From: Pseudomonas arcuscaelestis
Lineage (GTDB): Bacteria; Pseudomonadota; Gammaproteobacteria; Pseudomonadales; Pseudomonadaceae
Assembly (NCBI RefSeq): GCF_016881005.1
Contig: NZ_JACOPV010000012.1
Coordinates: 124,001 to 188,000 of the forward strand
Reading direction: 5' to 3'
Length of the DNA stretch: 64,000 nt
Shown here: positions 44,160 through 52,335 of the stretch, in pieces
Position numbering within the stretch: position 1 is the stretch's first letter
Layout: each line of letters begins with the position of its first letter
Made by a program: the position numbers and the translations under genes
Notes under the pieces: generated by a model
Seen by the model: the letters and a program-made list of their open reading frames with translations, nothing else
Database searches by the model: none
Told to the model about the DNA's origin: nothing

Positions 44160-45539
44160 TTAGAGCCAACCCCAGAATTGCAGCCACCAGCCATAACCGA
44201 CGACGCTAATGGCTGCCAGTAAACAGGCGCCTGCTACACCACGTCGGAACAGGGAGGTTTTCTGGCCTGCCAGAAGCTTCCCTCCCAACCAGGCACTCCA
44301 GAGCATGGCCGCAATCAACAGCGCGGCCCTGGCAGGTTGCACCCACTCCAGCAACAAGCCTTCATAGCGCAGCAGCTTTACCGTGGTTGCCGACAGGCCG
44401 AGAAACAGCCCGGCGCCGCCGAGCGGCGTGAGTGCCAGGCTCAGGGGGCCAAACATTTCAGCTTGGCCGACAAGTCGGGCCGCCAGGCGCAGCAAGAGCC
44501 ATAGGCCCGTGCCCAGTATCAGCGCACTGGCGCTCAGGTACAGAAGAATGCTGAAGCCATCGAGCCAACTGAAGCTGTCGTTGAGTTGTGGGTAATGGGT
44601 CAGCAGCCACCAAGGCGCGTTGTCGTGCAGGGGCCAGAGAATATCGTGCTCCACCAGCCACTGTGCCAGGTATTGCTTGAGAGCGATGAACCACGGGCTG
44701 ACGGTCCACTGGAATGCACCCATGGCCAGGCCAATGACGCCGAACAGCAACAAGCGGCTGTCCCAGGGAGACGGCGTGTGTGTGATGGAATGAAGAATTT
44801 CTTCGTTGCTGGAGCGGGCAATCAGTTGCACCGCACCGCGTTGCCCGCTGCATCGGCCACAGGCGTGGCAGTCGCTGGCGCCCTGCATCCGGCGAATATC
44901 CAGGAGCGGGGCACAGTTGGGCGGGGGCAGGCGTGCGGCGGTGTTCTCTTTCCAGCGTTGTTCATCGACGTGAAAGTGTACGGGCGCCAGGCGGGCGAGC
45001 AGGGCAAAGACACCACTGACCGGGCACAAGTAGCGGCACCACACCCGCTTGCCGCGGGCAAACAGCAAGCCGACGACAACGGCGGCTACGGTCGATCCTC
45101 CGAGTATCAACAGGGCTGCCTGGGCGTAATCGTAAACACTGATGAGCTGGCCATATACGGTGGTCAGGCAGAAGGCCAGGGCGGGCCAACCGCCCCAGCG
45201 CACCCAGCGTGGCACACCCATGCCCTTGCCATACTGGCTGGCCCATTCGCTCAAGGAGCCTTCCGGGCACAGCACACCGCACCACAGGCGTCCGAAGAGC
45301 ACAATCGACAGCAGCACGAAAGGCCACCAGATGCCCCAGAACAGGAACTGGGCGAACAGGGTGAGGTTGTCGAGCATTCGTGCCTGGCTGCCTGGCAAGG
45401 GCAGCAGCGCCGGCAGTACCAGCAACAATGCGTAAAACAGCACCACCGCCCATTGCATGACCCGAATCACCCCGGCATGCCGGCGCATGCCGTCACCCAG
45501 TTGTTGCAACCAGCGATTGCGTAACCTCAGGCTAGACAT
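44160..45539 (-). CDS. ftrD: Polyferredoxin-type membrane protein of ferrous iron uptake, FtrD-like
   Basis: The 459-residue inner-membrane protein has about ten hydrophobic segments and Cys-rich NosR/RdxA-type motifs: RLWCGVLCPEGSLSEWASQY, WCRYLCPVSGVFALLARLAP and CHACGRCSGQRGAVQ. In FtrABCD systems the FtrD protein takes electrons back from the cupredoxin after Fe(II) oxidation. The start at 45539 overlaps ftrC by 13 nt; the frame is open 17 codons further. It is last in the ftrABCD order on the minus strand. Confidence 0.85.
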   Translation of the reverse strand: MSSLRLRNRWLQQLGDGMRRHAGVIRVMQWAVVLFYALLLVLPALLPLPGSQARMLDNLTLFAQFLFWGIWWPFVLLSIVLFGRLWCGVLCPEGSLSEWASQYGKGMGVPRWVRWGGWPALAFCLTTVYGQLISVYDYAQAALLILGGSTVAAVVVGLLFARGKRVWCRYLCPVSGVFALLARLAPVHFHVDEQRWKENTAARLPPPNCAPLLDIRRMQGASDCHACGRCSGQRGAVQLIARSSNEEILHSITHTPSPWDSRLLLFGVIGLAMGAFQWTVSPWFIALKQYLAQWLVEHDILWPLHDNAPWWLLTHYPQLNDSFSWLDGFSILLYLSASALILGTGLWLLLRLAARLVGQAEMFGPLSLALTPLGGAGLFLGLSATTVKLLRYEGLLLEWVQPARAALLIAAMLWSAWLGGKLLAGQKTSLFRRGVAGACLLAAISVVGYGWWLQFWGWL

Positions 45540-46381
45540 GGGCTGGCGCCTGTTCTGCGCTGTACCAGCCAGCAACCCACAGACAACCAATAACCTGCCA
45601 TTACCAGCAAGGTCAGGGCGCTCGGGCTTGCGCGGTAGCCGGCAAAGCCTGCGAGGAATGCGCCAAAGCCCTGGCTATCGCTAAGAATCCTACTGGTGTC
45701 CCAAAGCGCATCGCCAACCAGGGTGTAAGCCATTTCAGGTAAGTCCATGGCCAGCAATTGACCGCTGATACGCTCGACTGCGCTGACCAGCAAGGCTGCA
45801 GCGAGCAACAGCAACACAGCCTCGCTCACGCCAAAGAAGCGCCGCCAGGAAATAATCCTGCGACTGCTGTGCAACAGCACGACGGTCAACCCCGACAGCA
45901 CCAGCCCGGCCATACCGCCGAGGGCAAACTGGCCCAACTGTGCGCCTTGCAGGCGGGCGGCGGCGCCGTAGAGAAACACCACCGTCTCACTGCCTTCGCG
46001 GCTCACTGCCAACATGGCGAGCAGCAAGAGTCCGATACCGCCCTGGCGGGCCAGTTGCTGGTCGGCATGGCGTCGCAAATTGTTGTTGAGAGAGCGTGCG
46101 TTGCGGCGCATCCAGGCGACCATTTGTACCATCAGCACACTGGCAAACAGCGCCAGACCGGCCTGGAACCACTCACTGGCGGCGCCGCTCATGGCATCAC
46201 CGGCAAACAGGATCAACAGCGCCAGCATGCCCGAGAGCAACAGGCCCAGTGCGACACCGGCCCAGAGAAACTTGAGCAGACGCTGGCCGCGTTCCTGCTG
46301 GCTGACCCAGGCCTGGAGGATGCCGATCACCAGCAGCGCCTCCACGCTTTCGCGCCAGACAATAAACAGTGCTTGATTCAT
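45527..46381 (-). CDS. ftrC: FTR1-family iron permease FtrC
   Basis: The 284-residue permease has seven hydrophobic segments and two REXXE iron-transfer motifs, IVWRESVEALLVIGI near the N-terminus and AVSREGSETVVFLYGAA. It moves Fe(III) produced at the periplasmic side into the cytoplasm. GGGAG precedes the ATG at 46381; an open extension to 46396 is less likely. It lies between ftrB (20 nt) and ftrD (overlap). Confidence 0.93.
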   Translation of the reverse strand: MNQALFIVWRESVEALLVIGILQAWVSQQERGQRLLKFLWAGVALGLLLSGMLALLILFAGDAMSGAASEWFQAGLALFASVLMVQMVAWMRRNARSLNNNLRRHADQQLARQGGIGLLLLAMLAVSREGSETVVFLYGAAARLQGAQLGQFALGGMAGLVLSGLTVVLLHSSRRIISWRRFFGVSEAVLLLLAAALLVSAVERISGQLLAMDLPEMAYTLVGDALWDTSRILSDSQGFGAFLAGFAGYRASPSALTLLVMAGYWLSVGCWLVQRRTGASPCLA

Positions 46382-46401
46382 GATGACTCCCTGCACCCAG
46401 G

Positions 46402-46776
46402 CTATTGCGCCTGGATTGCGCCCTCGGGCAGTTGCGGATTGAATTCATCGAAGAAGGGGTAGCGACCGGGCCTCAATGGGTGAATGACGACAAAAGTTGT
46501 CACCCCGGGCGACAGGACTTTCTCTACCCGCAGGGGTGTGCTTTCAAATTCGGCCGGACCTTCACCCTGGTTTTTCAGGATAATCTTGAATCGCTGTCCG
46601 GCCGGCACCTCCAGCACCGCAGGGGTGAAGTAGCCGTCACGCAATATCAGCTCATAGGTAGGCAGCGGCGCCGCCGCCAGCGAAGTGGTCGCACCGGCCA
46701 GAATCAAGCAGGCCAGACGCCGGTGGACGCGGGCCAACCTACTGGGTGCAGAGTGGTCTGAGGGTAGGGTGTTCAT
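46402..46776 (-). CDS. ftrB: Periplasmic cupredoxin-like iron oxidase FtrB
   Basis: The 124-residue protein has a positively charged N-terminus and a hydrophobic stretch (RLACLILAGATTSLAAAPLP) that serves as signal peptide. It continues with a cupredoxin fold: YFTPAVLEVPAGQRFKIILK, EGPAEFESTPLRVEKVL and HPLRPGRYPFFDEFNPQL. Type I copper ligands are not obviously complete, a known feature of FtrB/P19-associated cupredoxins. The ATG directly follows the ftrA stop (TGAATG). Confidence 0.86.
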   Translation of the reverse strand: MNTLPSDHSAPSRLARVHRRLACLILAGATTSLAAAPLPTYELILRDGYFTPAVLEVPAGQRFKIILKNQGEGPAEFESTPLRVEKVLSPGVTTFVVIHPLRPGRYPFFDEFNPQLPEGAIQAQ

Positions 46777-47307
46777 TCAATAGCCACCTTTCTTGCCTAT
46801 GCCGGCGTAAACAAAGGTGTAGTGCAGCTCACAGCGCTCGAACCACGGCTCGACCCCGGTTTCCTTGTCGGTATGGCGACCGAGCGAGGCATGGCCGCTG
46901 GGTGGTAATACGGTAAAGGTCAGTTCGTACTTGCCCGGCCCCTGCAATTTGACGTTATCGCCGTAGTGCGGGCCGTCATTGGCGACCATGGCATGGAAGT
47001 CACCGCTGATAGGGGTGTCGCTGCCTTGCTTTTTCAAACTGAAGGAGACGTTCAGGTAAGGCACGAAACTGCCTTCCTGAAAGCCTTGGCGGTTATCGGC
47101 AGTAGCACGGATGTCGGCTTCCAGGTGCACATCGGATTCGGCGGTAGGGCGCATCATGCCCGCCGGGGCCATTTCGATAGGCTGCAGATACACCGCGCCG
47201 ACCTCCAGGCCAGGGCACATCTGTGGTTCCCCGATTGGGTATTCCTTGGCCTGGGCCAGGGGGGCGATCAGAAGCAAGGCGAGTGACAGCGAGAAAGGGG
47301 TGCGCAT
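46777..47307 (-). CDS. ftrA: Periplasmic P19-type ferrous iron-binding protein FtrA
   Basis: The 176-residue protein has a signal peptide ending LLLIAPLAQA-KEYP. The P19/Tp34 signatures are present: ESDVHLEADIRATADNRQGF, FVPYLNVSFSLKKQG and HAMVANDGPHYGDNVKL, with Met/His/Glu residues that bind Fe and Cu. It would capture Fe(II) for the FtrBCD oxidation and permeation path. It is first in the operon, 56 nt downstream of a good Fur box. Confidence 0.92.
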   Translation of the reverse strand: MRTPFSLSLALLLIAPLAQAKEYPIGEPQMCPGLEVGAVYLQPIEMAPAGMMRPTAESDVHLEADIRATADNRQGFQEGSFVPYLNVSFSLKKQGSDTPISGDFHAMVANDGPHYGDNVKLQGPGKYELTFTVLPPSGHASLGRHTDKETGVEPWFERCELHYTFVYAGIGKKGGY

Positions 47308-47362
47308 GACGACTTCCTGGGTACTGATAAAAGAGGAAGCCAGTCTAGGAAGCTTGCGCGTG

Positions 47363-47381
47363 AATAATAATGATTATTATC
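47363..47381. promoter_or_regulatory. Fur box upstream of ftrABCD
   Basis: AATAATAATGATTATTATC agrees with the 19-bp Fur consensus GATAATGATAATCATTATC at 15 positions and is almost palindromic. It is a sharp AT-rich patch in GC-rich DNA, 56 nt before ftrA. Iron starvation control is expected. Confidence 0.85.
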
Positions 47382-47408
47382 AATTTTTCGCGAAATGGCT
47401 GATCAGAC

Positions 47409-47422
47409 TTGATCCATATCAA
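47409..47422. promoter_or_regulatory. ANR/DNR box upstream of the DUF3079 gene
   Basis: TTGATCCATATCAA is a perfect FNR-type palindrome. It lies 62-75 nt before the DUF3079 ATG, and a -10-like TAACGT at 47445-47450 would set its centre near -41.5. It is about 28 nt from the Fur box, so the two divergent genes share a compact control region. Confidence 0.82.
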
Positions 47423-47483
47423 GGGCAAAACCGCCGATGAGTCATAACGTAGAAGCTCGCCCATAGCCTGTCTGGGGAATCAC

Positions 47484-47720
47484 ATGGCCAAGCCCTTTCC
47501 TGTCAGTCCTAAGCATCCCGAACGTATCTGCTGGGGCTGTGATCGTTACTGCGCGGCCAGCGCCCTGGCCTGCGGCAACGGCGCTGACCGGACCATGCAT
47601 CCGGTCGAGATGTTTGGCGAAGACTGGAACGAGCAGGGGGATTTTGGCTTGGGCTTGCCTGACAGTGACAGCGATGCTGCGCAATCGCCAGGCAAACCGC
47701 TGGTGTTGCAGGGGCATTGA
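47484..47720 (+). CDS. DUF3079-family small Cys-containing protein
   Basis: The 78-residue protein starts MAKPFPVSPKHPERICWGCD and continues RYCAASALACGNGADRTMHP, the conserved core of DUF3079 with four Cys (CWGCDRYC plus one). This pattern suggests a metal or Fe-S site, but the function is unknown. The ATG is preceded by a weak GGGGAA. It is a single gene behind a perfect ANR/DNR box and divergent from ftrA. Confidence 0.88.
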   Translation: MAKPFPVSPKHPERICWGCDRYCAASALACGNGADRTMHPVEMFGEDWNEQGDFGLGLPDSDSDAAQSPGKPLVLQGH

Positions 47721-47756
47721 TGGGTGGGTGACACATCGCGCTCCCGAAAATGGTGC

Positions 47757-48005
47757 TCAGAACACCTGCTGACGCCGGTCCAACTGCTGGTCGACCAACC
47801 ACTTGCCATGGGCAAGTGAGGCGTGTTGGGCATTTTCCAGGTCTGCCAGATAGGCCATTTTTATCGGAAGCGGTAGACGCCGACTGGTGTGGCCTTCAGG
47901 GTCGGTAATCAGGCAACCGCCCGCGAACGGCGTAGGAATGCCGTCGTGGGTTTCGACACTGGCGGTAATGGTGTGATTGCGGTGCACGCATTGAAGGGTT
48001 TTCAT
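47757..48005 (-). CDS. Small conserved-looking protein of unknown function
   Basis: The 82-residue product begins MKTLQCVHRNHTITASVETH and includes FAGGCLITDPEGHTSRRLPL and MAYLADLENAQHASLAHGKW. The ATG at 48005 follows GAGGTCAGG. The frame is open much further upstream, but the extension looks non-coding. No signal or membrane segment is seen. I do not recognise the family. Confidence 0.7.
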   Translation of the reverse strand: MKTLQCVHRNHTITASVETHDGIPTPFAGGCLITDPEGHTSRRLPLPIKMAYLADLENAQHASLAHGKWLVDQQLDRRQQVF

Positions 48006-48139
48006 CGTCCTGACCTCGCTGCTGGGTATCGTTAGCTCGTGGTGATTAAACGCTCCTCGTTCAAGATGCAGGCTAGGCTGCTCTTTCGGGTATACCACAG
48101 CAGCGGCCCAGCCTGACCTGGGCCGACGAACGTAGGGCT

Positions 48140-49183
48140 TCAGCGAAAAGCCGGTACTACTTCGTTGATGAACAGCGCCAGAGACTTTTTCTTCTCGGCA
48201 TGCGGCAGGCTGTTGTCGCACCAGAAACTGAACTCATCCACGCCGAGTTCCTGGTAGTAGCGAATGCGCGCAATGATTTCCTCGGGTGTGCCGATCATGG
48301 TGTTCTTGCGAATGTTCTCCAGCTCGAATTCTGGGCGCTCCTTGAATTTATCTTCAGGGCTCGGCGCCAGGAAGCCGTTGACCGGCACTTGTTTGTTGCC
48401 AAACCAGGCATCGAAGGTGCGGTAGAAGCGGGAAATTGCCTGGGCGCCGACTTTCCAGCCATCGCTGTCGTCTGCACTGTGGACGTGAGTGTGACGTAGC
48501 ACCATCAACTGCGGACGCGGTACATCGGGGTTATTGGCCAGTGCTGCTTGAAATTTGTTTTTCAGATCCAGTACTTCTTCGTCACCCTTCATCAGCGGTG
48601 TGACCATCACATTGCAGCCGTTTTTGACCGCAAAGTTGTGCGAGTCCGGGTCGCGGGCGGCAATCCACATCGGCGGCATGGGTTTCTGGATCGGCTTGGG
48701 TACACAGGTTGAGGTCGGGAACTTCCAGATGTCACCGTCGTGGGTATAGTCACCCTGCCACAAGGCACGCACCACTGGCACCATCTCGCGCAGTGCCTGT
48801 CCACCCTCGGAGGCCGGCATGCCGGCAGCCATGCGATCGAACTCGAACTGATAGGCGCCGCGGGCCAGGCCCACTTCCATTCGCCCGTTGCTGATCACAT
48901 CCAGCAGGGCGCATTCGCCGGCCACTCGCAGGGGGTGCCAGAACGGCGCAATGATTGTGCCTGCGCCCAGGTGAATCGTGGTTGTACGTGCGGCCAGGTA
49001 GGACAGCAGCGGCATCGGACTTGGCGAGATGGTGTATTCCATGGCGTGGTGTTCGCCGATCCACACGGTACTGAAACCGCCGTCTTCGGCCATCAGGGTC
49101 AGTTCGGTCAGGTCTTCGAACAGCTGGCGATGGCTGACCTGTTCATCCCAACGTTCCATGTGTACGAACAACGAAAATTTCAT
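48140..49183 (-). CDS. LLM-class flavin-dependent monooxygenase
   Basis: The 347-residue luciferase-like protein has the family TIM-barrel features: MKFSLFVHMERWDEQVSHRQ, VWIGEHHAMEYTISPSPMPL, LGAGTIIAPFWHPLRVAGEC and SNGRMEVGLARGAYQFEFDR. It uses FMNH2 and O2 to oxygenate an organic substrate. A flavin reductase gene 90 nt upstream on the same strand would supply the FMNH2, and an NCS1 permease is divergent, pointing to a nitrogen heterocycle as a possible substrate. The substrate itself cannot be read from the sequence. Confidence 0.92.
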   Translation of the reverse strand: MKFSLFVHMERWDEQVSHRQLFEDLTELTLMAEDGGFSTVWIGEHHAMEYTISPSPMPLLSYLAARTTTIHLGAGTIIAPFWHPLRVAGECALLDVISNGRMEVGLARGAYQFEFDRMAAGMPASEGGQALREMVPVVRALWQGDYTHDGDIWKFPTSTCVPKPIQKPMPPMWIAARDPDSHNFAVKNGCNVMVTPLMKGDEEVLDLKNKFQAALANNPDVPRPQLMVLRHTHVHSADDSDGWKVGAQAISRFYRTFDAWFGNKQVPVNGFLAPSPEDKFKERPEFELENIRKNTMIGTPEEIIARIRYYQELGVDEFSFWCDNSLPHAEKKKSLALFINEVVPAFR

Positions 49184-49273
49184 GACGCATTCCTCAGATC
49201 TTGTTGTAGGTCGCCTGTCGGATCAGGCGGCATGACTCTCGACCTGCGCCTGGCGCCTGTCGTAGAAATAGTG

Positions 49274-49759
49274 TCAGGCAAATGCGGGCAGCGCTGCCAT
49301 TTTGCCGCGGCAGTACACCAGAGGGCTGGGTGCCTGCTCGGGAACGATGAGGTTCTTGACTGCGCCCACCATGATGGCGTGATCACCGCCTTCATATTCG
49401 CGCCACAGTTCGCATTCGATGATTGCCGTGGCGTTTGCCAGCAGGGGGTTGCCCAGTGCGCTGAGGGTCCATTCGATGCCTTCGGCTTTGTCTTTGCCCT
49501 TGCGCGCAAAAGCATAGGCTTCGGCTTGTTGGGCGCCCGAGAGCAGATGAATGGCAAAACGCTTGTTGCGGATCAGCACCGGGTAGGAATCGGAGCTGTA
49601 GTTGGGGCAGAACAGCACCAGTGGCGGGTCCATGGAAAGCGAACTGAAGGCGCTTGCCGTTAAACCAACGATTTGGCCGTCGTCGTCCAGTGTGGTGATG
49701 ACAGTGACGCCGGAGGGAAAGGAGCCCAGGACGTTTTTATAGACAGTTGCGTCGATCAT
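49274..49759 (-). CDS. Flavin reductase (HpaC/DIM6-NTAB family) of a two-component monooxygenase
   Basis: The 161-residue protein has FPSGVTVITTLDDDGQIVGL, TASAFSSLSMDPPLVLFCPN and KRFAIHLLSGAQQAEAYAFA, typical of the flavin reductase domain. It passes reduced FMN to the LLM monooxygenase encoded next. The ATG at 49759 has GAGGAA upstream; the longer open frame to 49840 is not favoured. Confidence 0.92.
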   Translation of the reverse strand: MIDATVYKNVLGSFPSGVTVITTLDDDGQIVGLTASAFSSLSMDPPLVLFCPNYSSDSYPVLIRNKRFAIHLLSGAQQAEAYAFARKGKDKAEGIEWTLSALGNPLLANATAIIECELWREYEGGDHAIMVGAVKNLIVPEQAPSPLVYCRGKMAALPAFA

Positions 49760-50084
49760 GGTGTGTTCCTCGGAGCGCGGCGTCGGGCCGCTGTTCTTGT
49801 CTTGTGTGTCTGATGGTATACCGTAATATCTAGATTGCAAGTGTAATTTTCACACGGAGTGTCCACCCGATGAATGGGTGAAACCACCGTGTTTGCTGGG
49901 CTAAATGCCATATGGGACGGTTTTTAGCTGGCCGGAAAACAGATCAGTTGCAGCTAAAAGTGGCGGCTCAGCCTTGTGCAAATGTTGGAATACCATAATA
50001 TGGTGTTCAGCTGAGAGGCCGCTTTGAGCACTCCGCGGCGGTTTCCTACAAAGATAAAAACAGAACCTTTCGAGCGTATTGCCC
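49760..50084. promoter_or_regulatory. Divergent control region with two operator-like repeats
   Basis: The gap between the flavin reductase and NCS1 permease genes is AT-richer than its surroundings. TGGTATACCGTAATAT at 49814-49829 and ATACCATAATAT at 49990-50001 (continuing GGT) share ATACC-R-TAATAT. The second is part of a palindrome ACCAT-AAT-ATGGT. GGTATACC in the first is itself palindromic and resembles GntR-type operators. One regulator binding both would co-control the two divergent units. Confidence 0.55.
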
Positions 50085-51491
50085 ATGTCCCAGCCGTCTT
50101 CGCAACACCAGTTGATCGAAAACCATACGGTCGATTACGTACCGCCCGCCGAACGCCATGGGAAGGCGCGAGACCTGTTCACTTTGTGGTTCAGCACCAA
50201 CATCGCACCTTTGCCGATTGTCACCGGTGCCATGGTGGTGCAGGTGTTTCACCTGAATCTGTTCTGGGGAATGCTGGCGATTGCCCTCGGGCACTTGCTT
50301 GGGGGCGTGGTGATTGCCCTGGCGTCGGCCCAGGGGCCGCAAATGGGCATTCCGCAAATGGTCCAGAGCCGCGGCCAGTTCGGTCGTTACGGTGCGTTGT
50401 TGATTGTGTTCTTTGCCGCGATCATCTACGTCGGCTTCTTTATTTCCAACATCGTCCTGGCCGGCAAGTCGATCCACGGCATTGCGCCAAGTGTGCCGAT
50501 GCCGGCGGCGATCATCCTCGGCGCCTTGAGCGCCACCGCGATTGGCGTGATTGGTTATCGCTTCATCCATACCCTCAACCGCATCGGTACCTGGGTGATG
50601 GGCAGTGCATTGCTGGCGGGCTTCGTGATGATGTTCGCCCAGGAACTGCCTGCTGACTTCTACACCCGCGGCGGCTTCAACCTCTCCGGTTGGATTGCCA
50701 CCCTGTCACTGGGGGTTATCTGGCAAATCAGCTTTTCGCCTTACGTTTCCGATTACTCGCGCTATCTGCCGCGGGAAGTCGGGATTGCCCGGCCATTCTG
50801 GGCCACTTATTTTGGTGCCACGCTGGGTACTATCCTGTCATTCAGCTTTGGCGCGGTAGCGGTGCTGGCGGTACCGGAAGGTACTGAGGCAATGGCTGCG
50901 GTGGAGCAGGCTACCGGCTGGCTGGGGCCGGTGTTGATGGTGTTGTTCTTGCTCAACATCATCAGTCATAACGCCCTGAACCTCTATGGTGCTGTGCTTT
51001 CGATCGTTACCTCGATCCAGACCTTTGCCAGCGCCTGGACACCCAGTATCAACGTGCGAGTGGTGTTGGCCAGTGTGATTCTGCTCGGCTGCTGCCTGGT
51101 TGCCTTGAGCGCCTCGGCAGACTTCATTTCCCACTTCATCGGCCTGATTCTGGCATTGCTGCTGGTGCTCGTGCCGTGGGCGTCGATCAACCTGATCGAT
51201 TTCTACCTGATCAAACGTGGTTGCTACGACATTGCCTCAATATTCAGTGCTGATGGCGGCATCTATGGGCGTTTCAATGCCCACGCGATCATCGCTTACG
51301 CGTGCGGCATTCTTGTGCAGTTGCCGTTTGCCAACACTTCCTTGTATGTGGGGCCTTACGCCAATCTTGTCGACGGGGCGGACCTGTCCTGGCTGGTAGG
51401 ATTGTTGGTGACGTGTCCGCTGTACTATTGCCTGGCCACCCGCGAGCAGGCGCGGGGCCTCAGTGGCCTTTGGACGGGCAGCGGTCGGTAG
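50085..51491 (+). CDS. NCS1-family nucleobase/cation symporter (CodB-like permease)
   Basis: The 468-residue protein has 12 predicted membrane segments. The N-terminus has QLIENHTVDYVPPAERHGKA, then LFTLWFSTNIAPLPIVTGAM (NCS1 TM1), GRYGALLIVFFAAIIYVGFF, WQISFSPYVSDYSRYLPREV and NIISHNALNLYGAVLSIVTS. Family members import cytosine, purines, allantoin, hydantoins or thiamine precursors. The ATG at 50085 lacks a strong ribosome site; a TTG at 50079 is in frame. It is divergent from a two-component flavin monooxygenase and likely co-regulated. Confidence 0.9.
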   Translation: MSQPSSQHQLIENHTVDYVPPAERHGKARDLFTLWFSTNIAPLPIVTGAMVVQVFHLNLFWGMLAIALGHLLGGVVIALASAQGPQMGIPQMVQSRGQFGRYGALLIVFFAAIIYVGFFISNIVLAGKSIHGIAPSVPMPAAIILGALSATAIGVIGYRFIHTLNRIGTWVMGSALLAGFVMMFAQELPADFYTRGGFNLSGWIATLSLGVIWQISFSPYVSDYSRYLPREVGIARPFWATYFGATLGTILSFSFGAVAVLAVPEGTEAMAAVEQATGWLGPVLMVLFLLNIISHNALNLYGAVLSIVTSIQTFASAWTPSINVRVVLASVILLGCCLVALSASADFISHFIGLILALLLVLVPWASINLIDFYLIKRGCYDIASIFSADGGIYGRFNAHAIIAYACGILVQLPFANTSLYVGPYANLVDGADLSWLVGLLVTCPLYYCLATREQARGLSGLWTGSGR

Positions 51492-51539
51492 TGGGGTGGA
51501 TGTAGGCAAGAAGTGCAAGGAGGGCGGCTTTGCAGCCAA

Positions 51540-51564
51540 TCGCGGAGCAAGCTGCTCCGCGATC
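51540..51564. terminator. Strong hairpin between the NCS1 permease and gloA
   Basis: ATCGCGGAGCA and TGCTCCGCGAT form an 11-bp perfect stem with a 3-nt loop. There is no T run, so it could be a REP-like element as well as a terminator for the two converging genes. Confidence 0.6.
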
Positions 51565-51596
51565 GACTCCGCACCGGCTAACCACTGATCAGTGGT

Positions 51597-52118
51597 TCAG
51601 AACTCGGTAGGCTGGATGATCTCGACCCAGTAGTCGTCCGGGTCCTTGATGAATGCCAGGTGCTTCATGCGGCCGTCGCTCAGGCGTTTCTGGAAGGTGA
51701 CGCCCAGTTGCTCGAAACGTTCGCAGGCGGCGCGGATATCCGGCACCGAGATGCAGATATGGCCAAAGCCACGTGGATCGGTGTTGCCATTGTGGTAGGC
51801 AAAATCAGGATCGTTTTCGCTGCCGTGGTTATGGGTCAGTTCGAGGATGCCGGGGATCGACTTCATCCACTCTGTGCGCTTGCCAGCATCGGCAGGGATC
51901 TGTGCCTTGTCGACCAGGGCGAGGAAGTACAGGCTGAACTCGGCCTCAGGGAAATCGCGTTTTTCCACCAGGCTGAAACCCAGGACGCGTGTGTAGAAGT
52001 CCAGGGACTTGGCAACGTCCTTGACGCGCAGCATGGTGTGGTTGAAAACGAAATTCTGGGTCGCGGCATCCGGTTGCGCGGTAACACCCGCAAGGGTGTC
52101 GAGATGGTTCAGGCTCAT
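51597..52118 (-). CDS. gloA: Lactoylglutathione lyase (glyoxalase I) GloA
   Basis: The 173-residue enzyme converts the methylglyoxal-glutathione hemithioacetal to S-lactoylglutathione. It contains NFVFNHTMLRVKDVAKSLDF, YTRVLGFSLVEKRDFPEAEF, GILELTHNHGSENDPDFAYH, GFGHICISVPDIRAACERFE and DPDDYWVEIIQPTEF. Metal ligands His, Glu, His and Glu are in place. GGAG precedes the ATG at 52118; upstream open frame is not conserved-looking. Confidence 0.96.
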   Translation of the reverse strand: MSLNHLDTLAGVTAQPDAATQNFVFNHTMLRVKDVAKSLDFYTRVLGFSLVEKRDFPEAEFSLYFLALVDKAQIPADAGKRTEWMKSIPGILELTHNHGSENDPDFAYHNGNTDPRGFGHICISVPDIRAACERFEQLGVTFQKRLSDGRMKHLAFIKDPDDYWVEIIQPTEF

Positions 52119-52208
52119 GGGCACTCCGCTTGAAGAGGCTGGCAGCGTTTGTGCCAGCAAAACAGTCAGGGCCACATGATACGGAAGTGAAGCGATTGCG
52201 CAAACCAA

Positions 52209-52264
52209 TTGCGCCCCGCCTTTAGGGGGCGGGGCGCAAGAATTAGAAGCCCGCCGAGGCGGGC
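52209..52264 (-). terminator. Two adjacent GC-rich hairpins after the mvaT-type gene
   Basis: A 12-bp perfect stem (TTGCGCCCCGCC at 52209-52220 with its complement at 52228-52239) and a shorter one at 52249-52264 (GCCCGCC/GGCGGGC) lie between gloA and the MvaT-family gene. Read on the minus strand, the shorter hairpin is followed by CTTCT, a weak terminator tail for the mvaT transcript. Confidence 0.6.
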
Positions 52265-52335
52265 GTATGGGGCGCTAGTCCGTTAGCAGTCTTCATCCTG
52301 AGTCAATGGATGTGAAAAAAGTGTGAAGAATGCTT

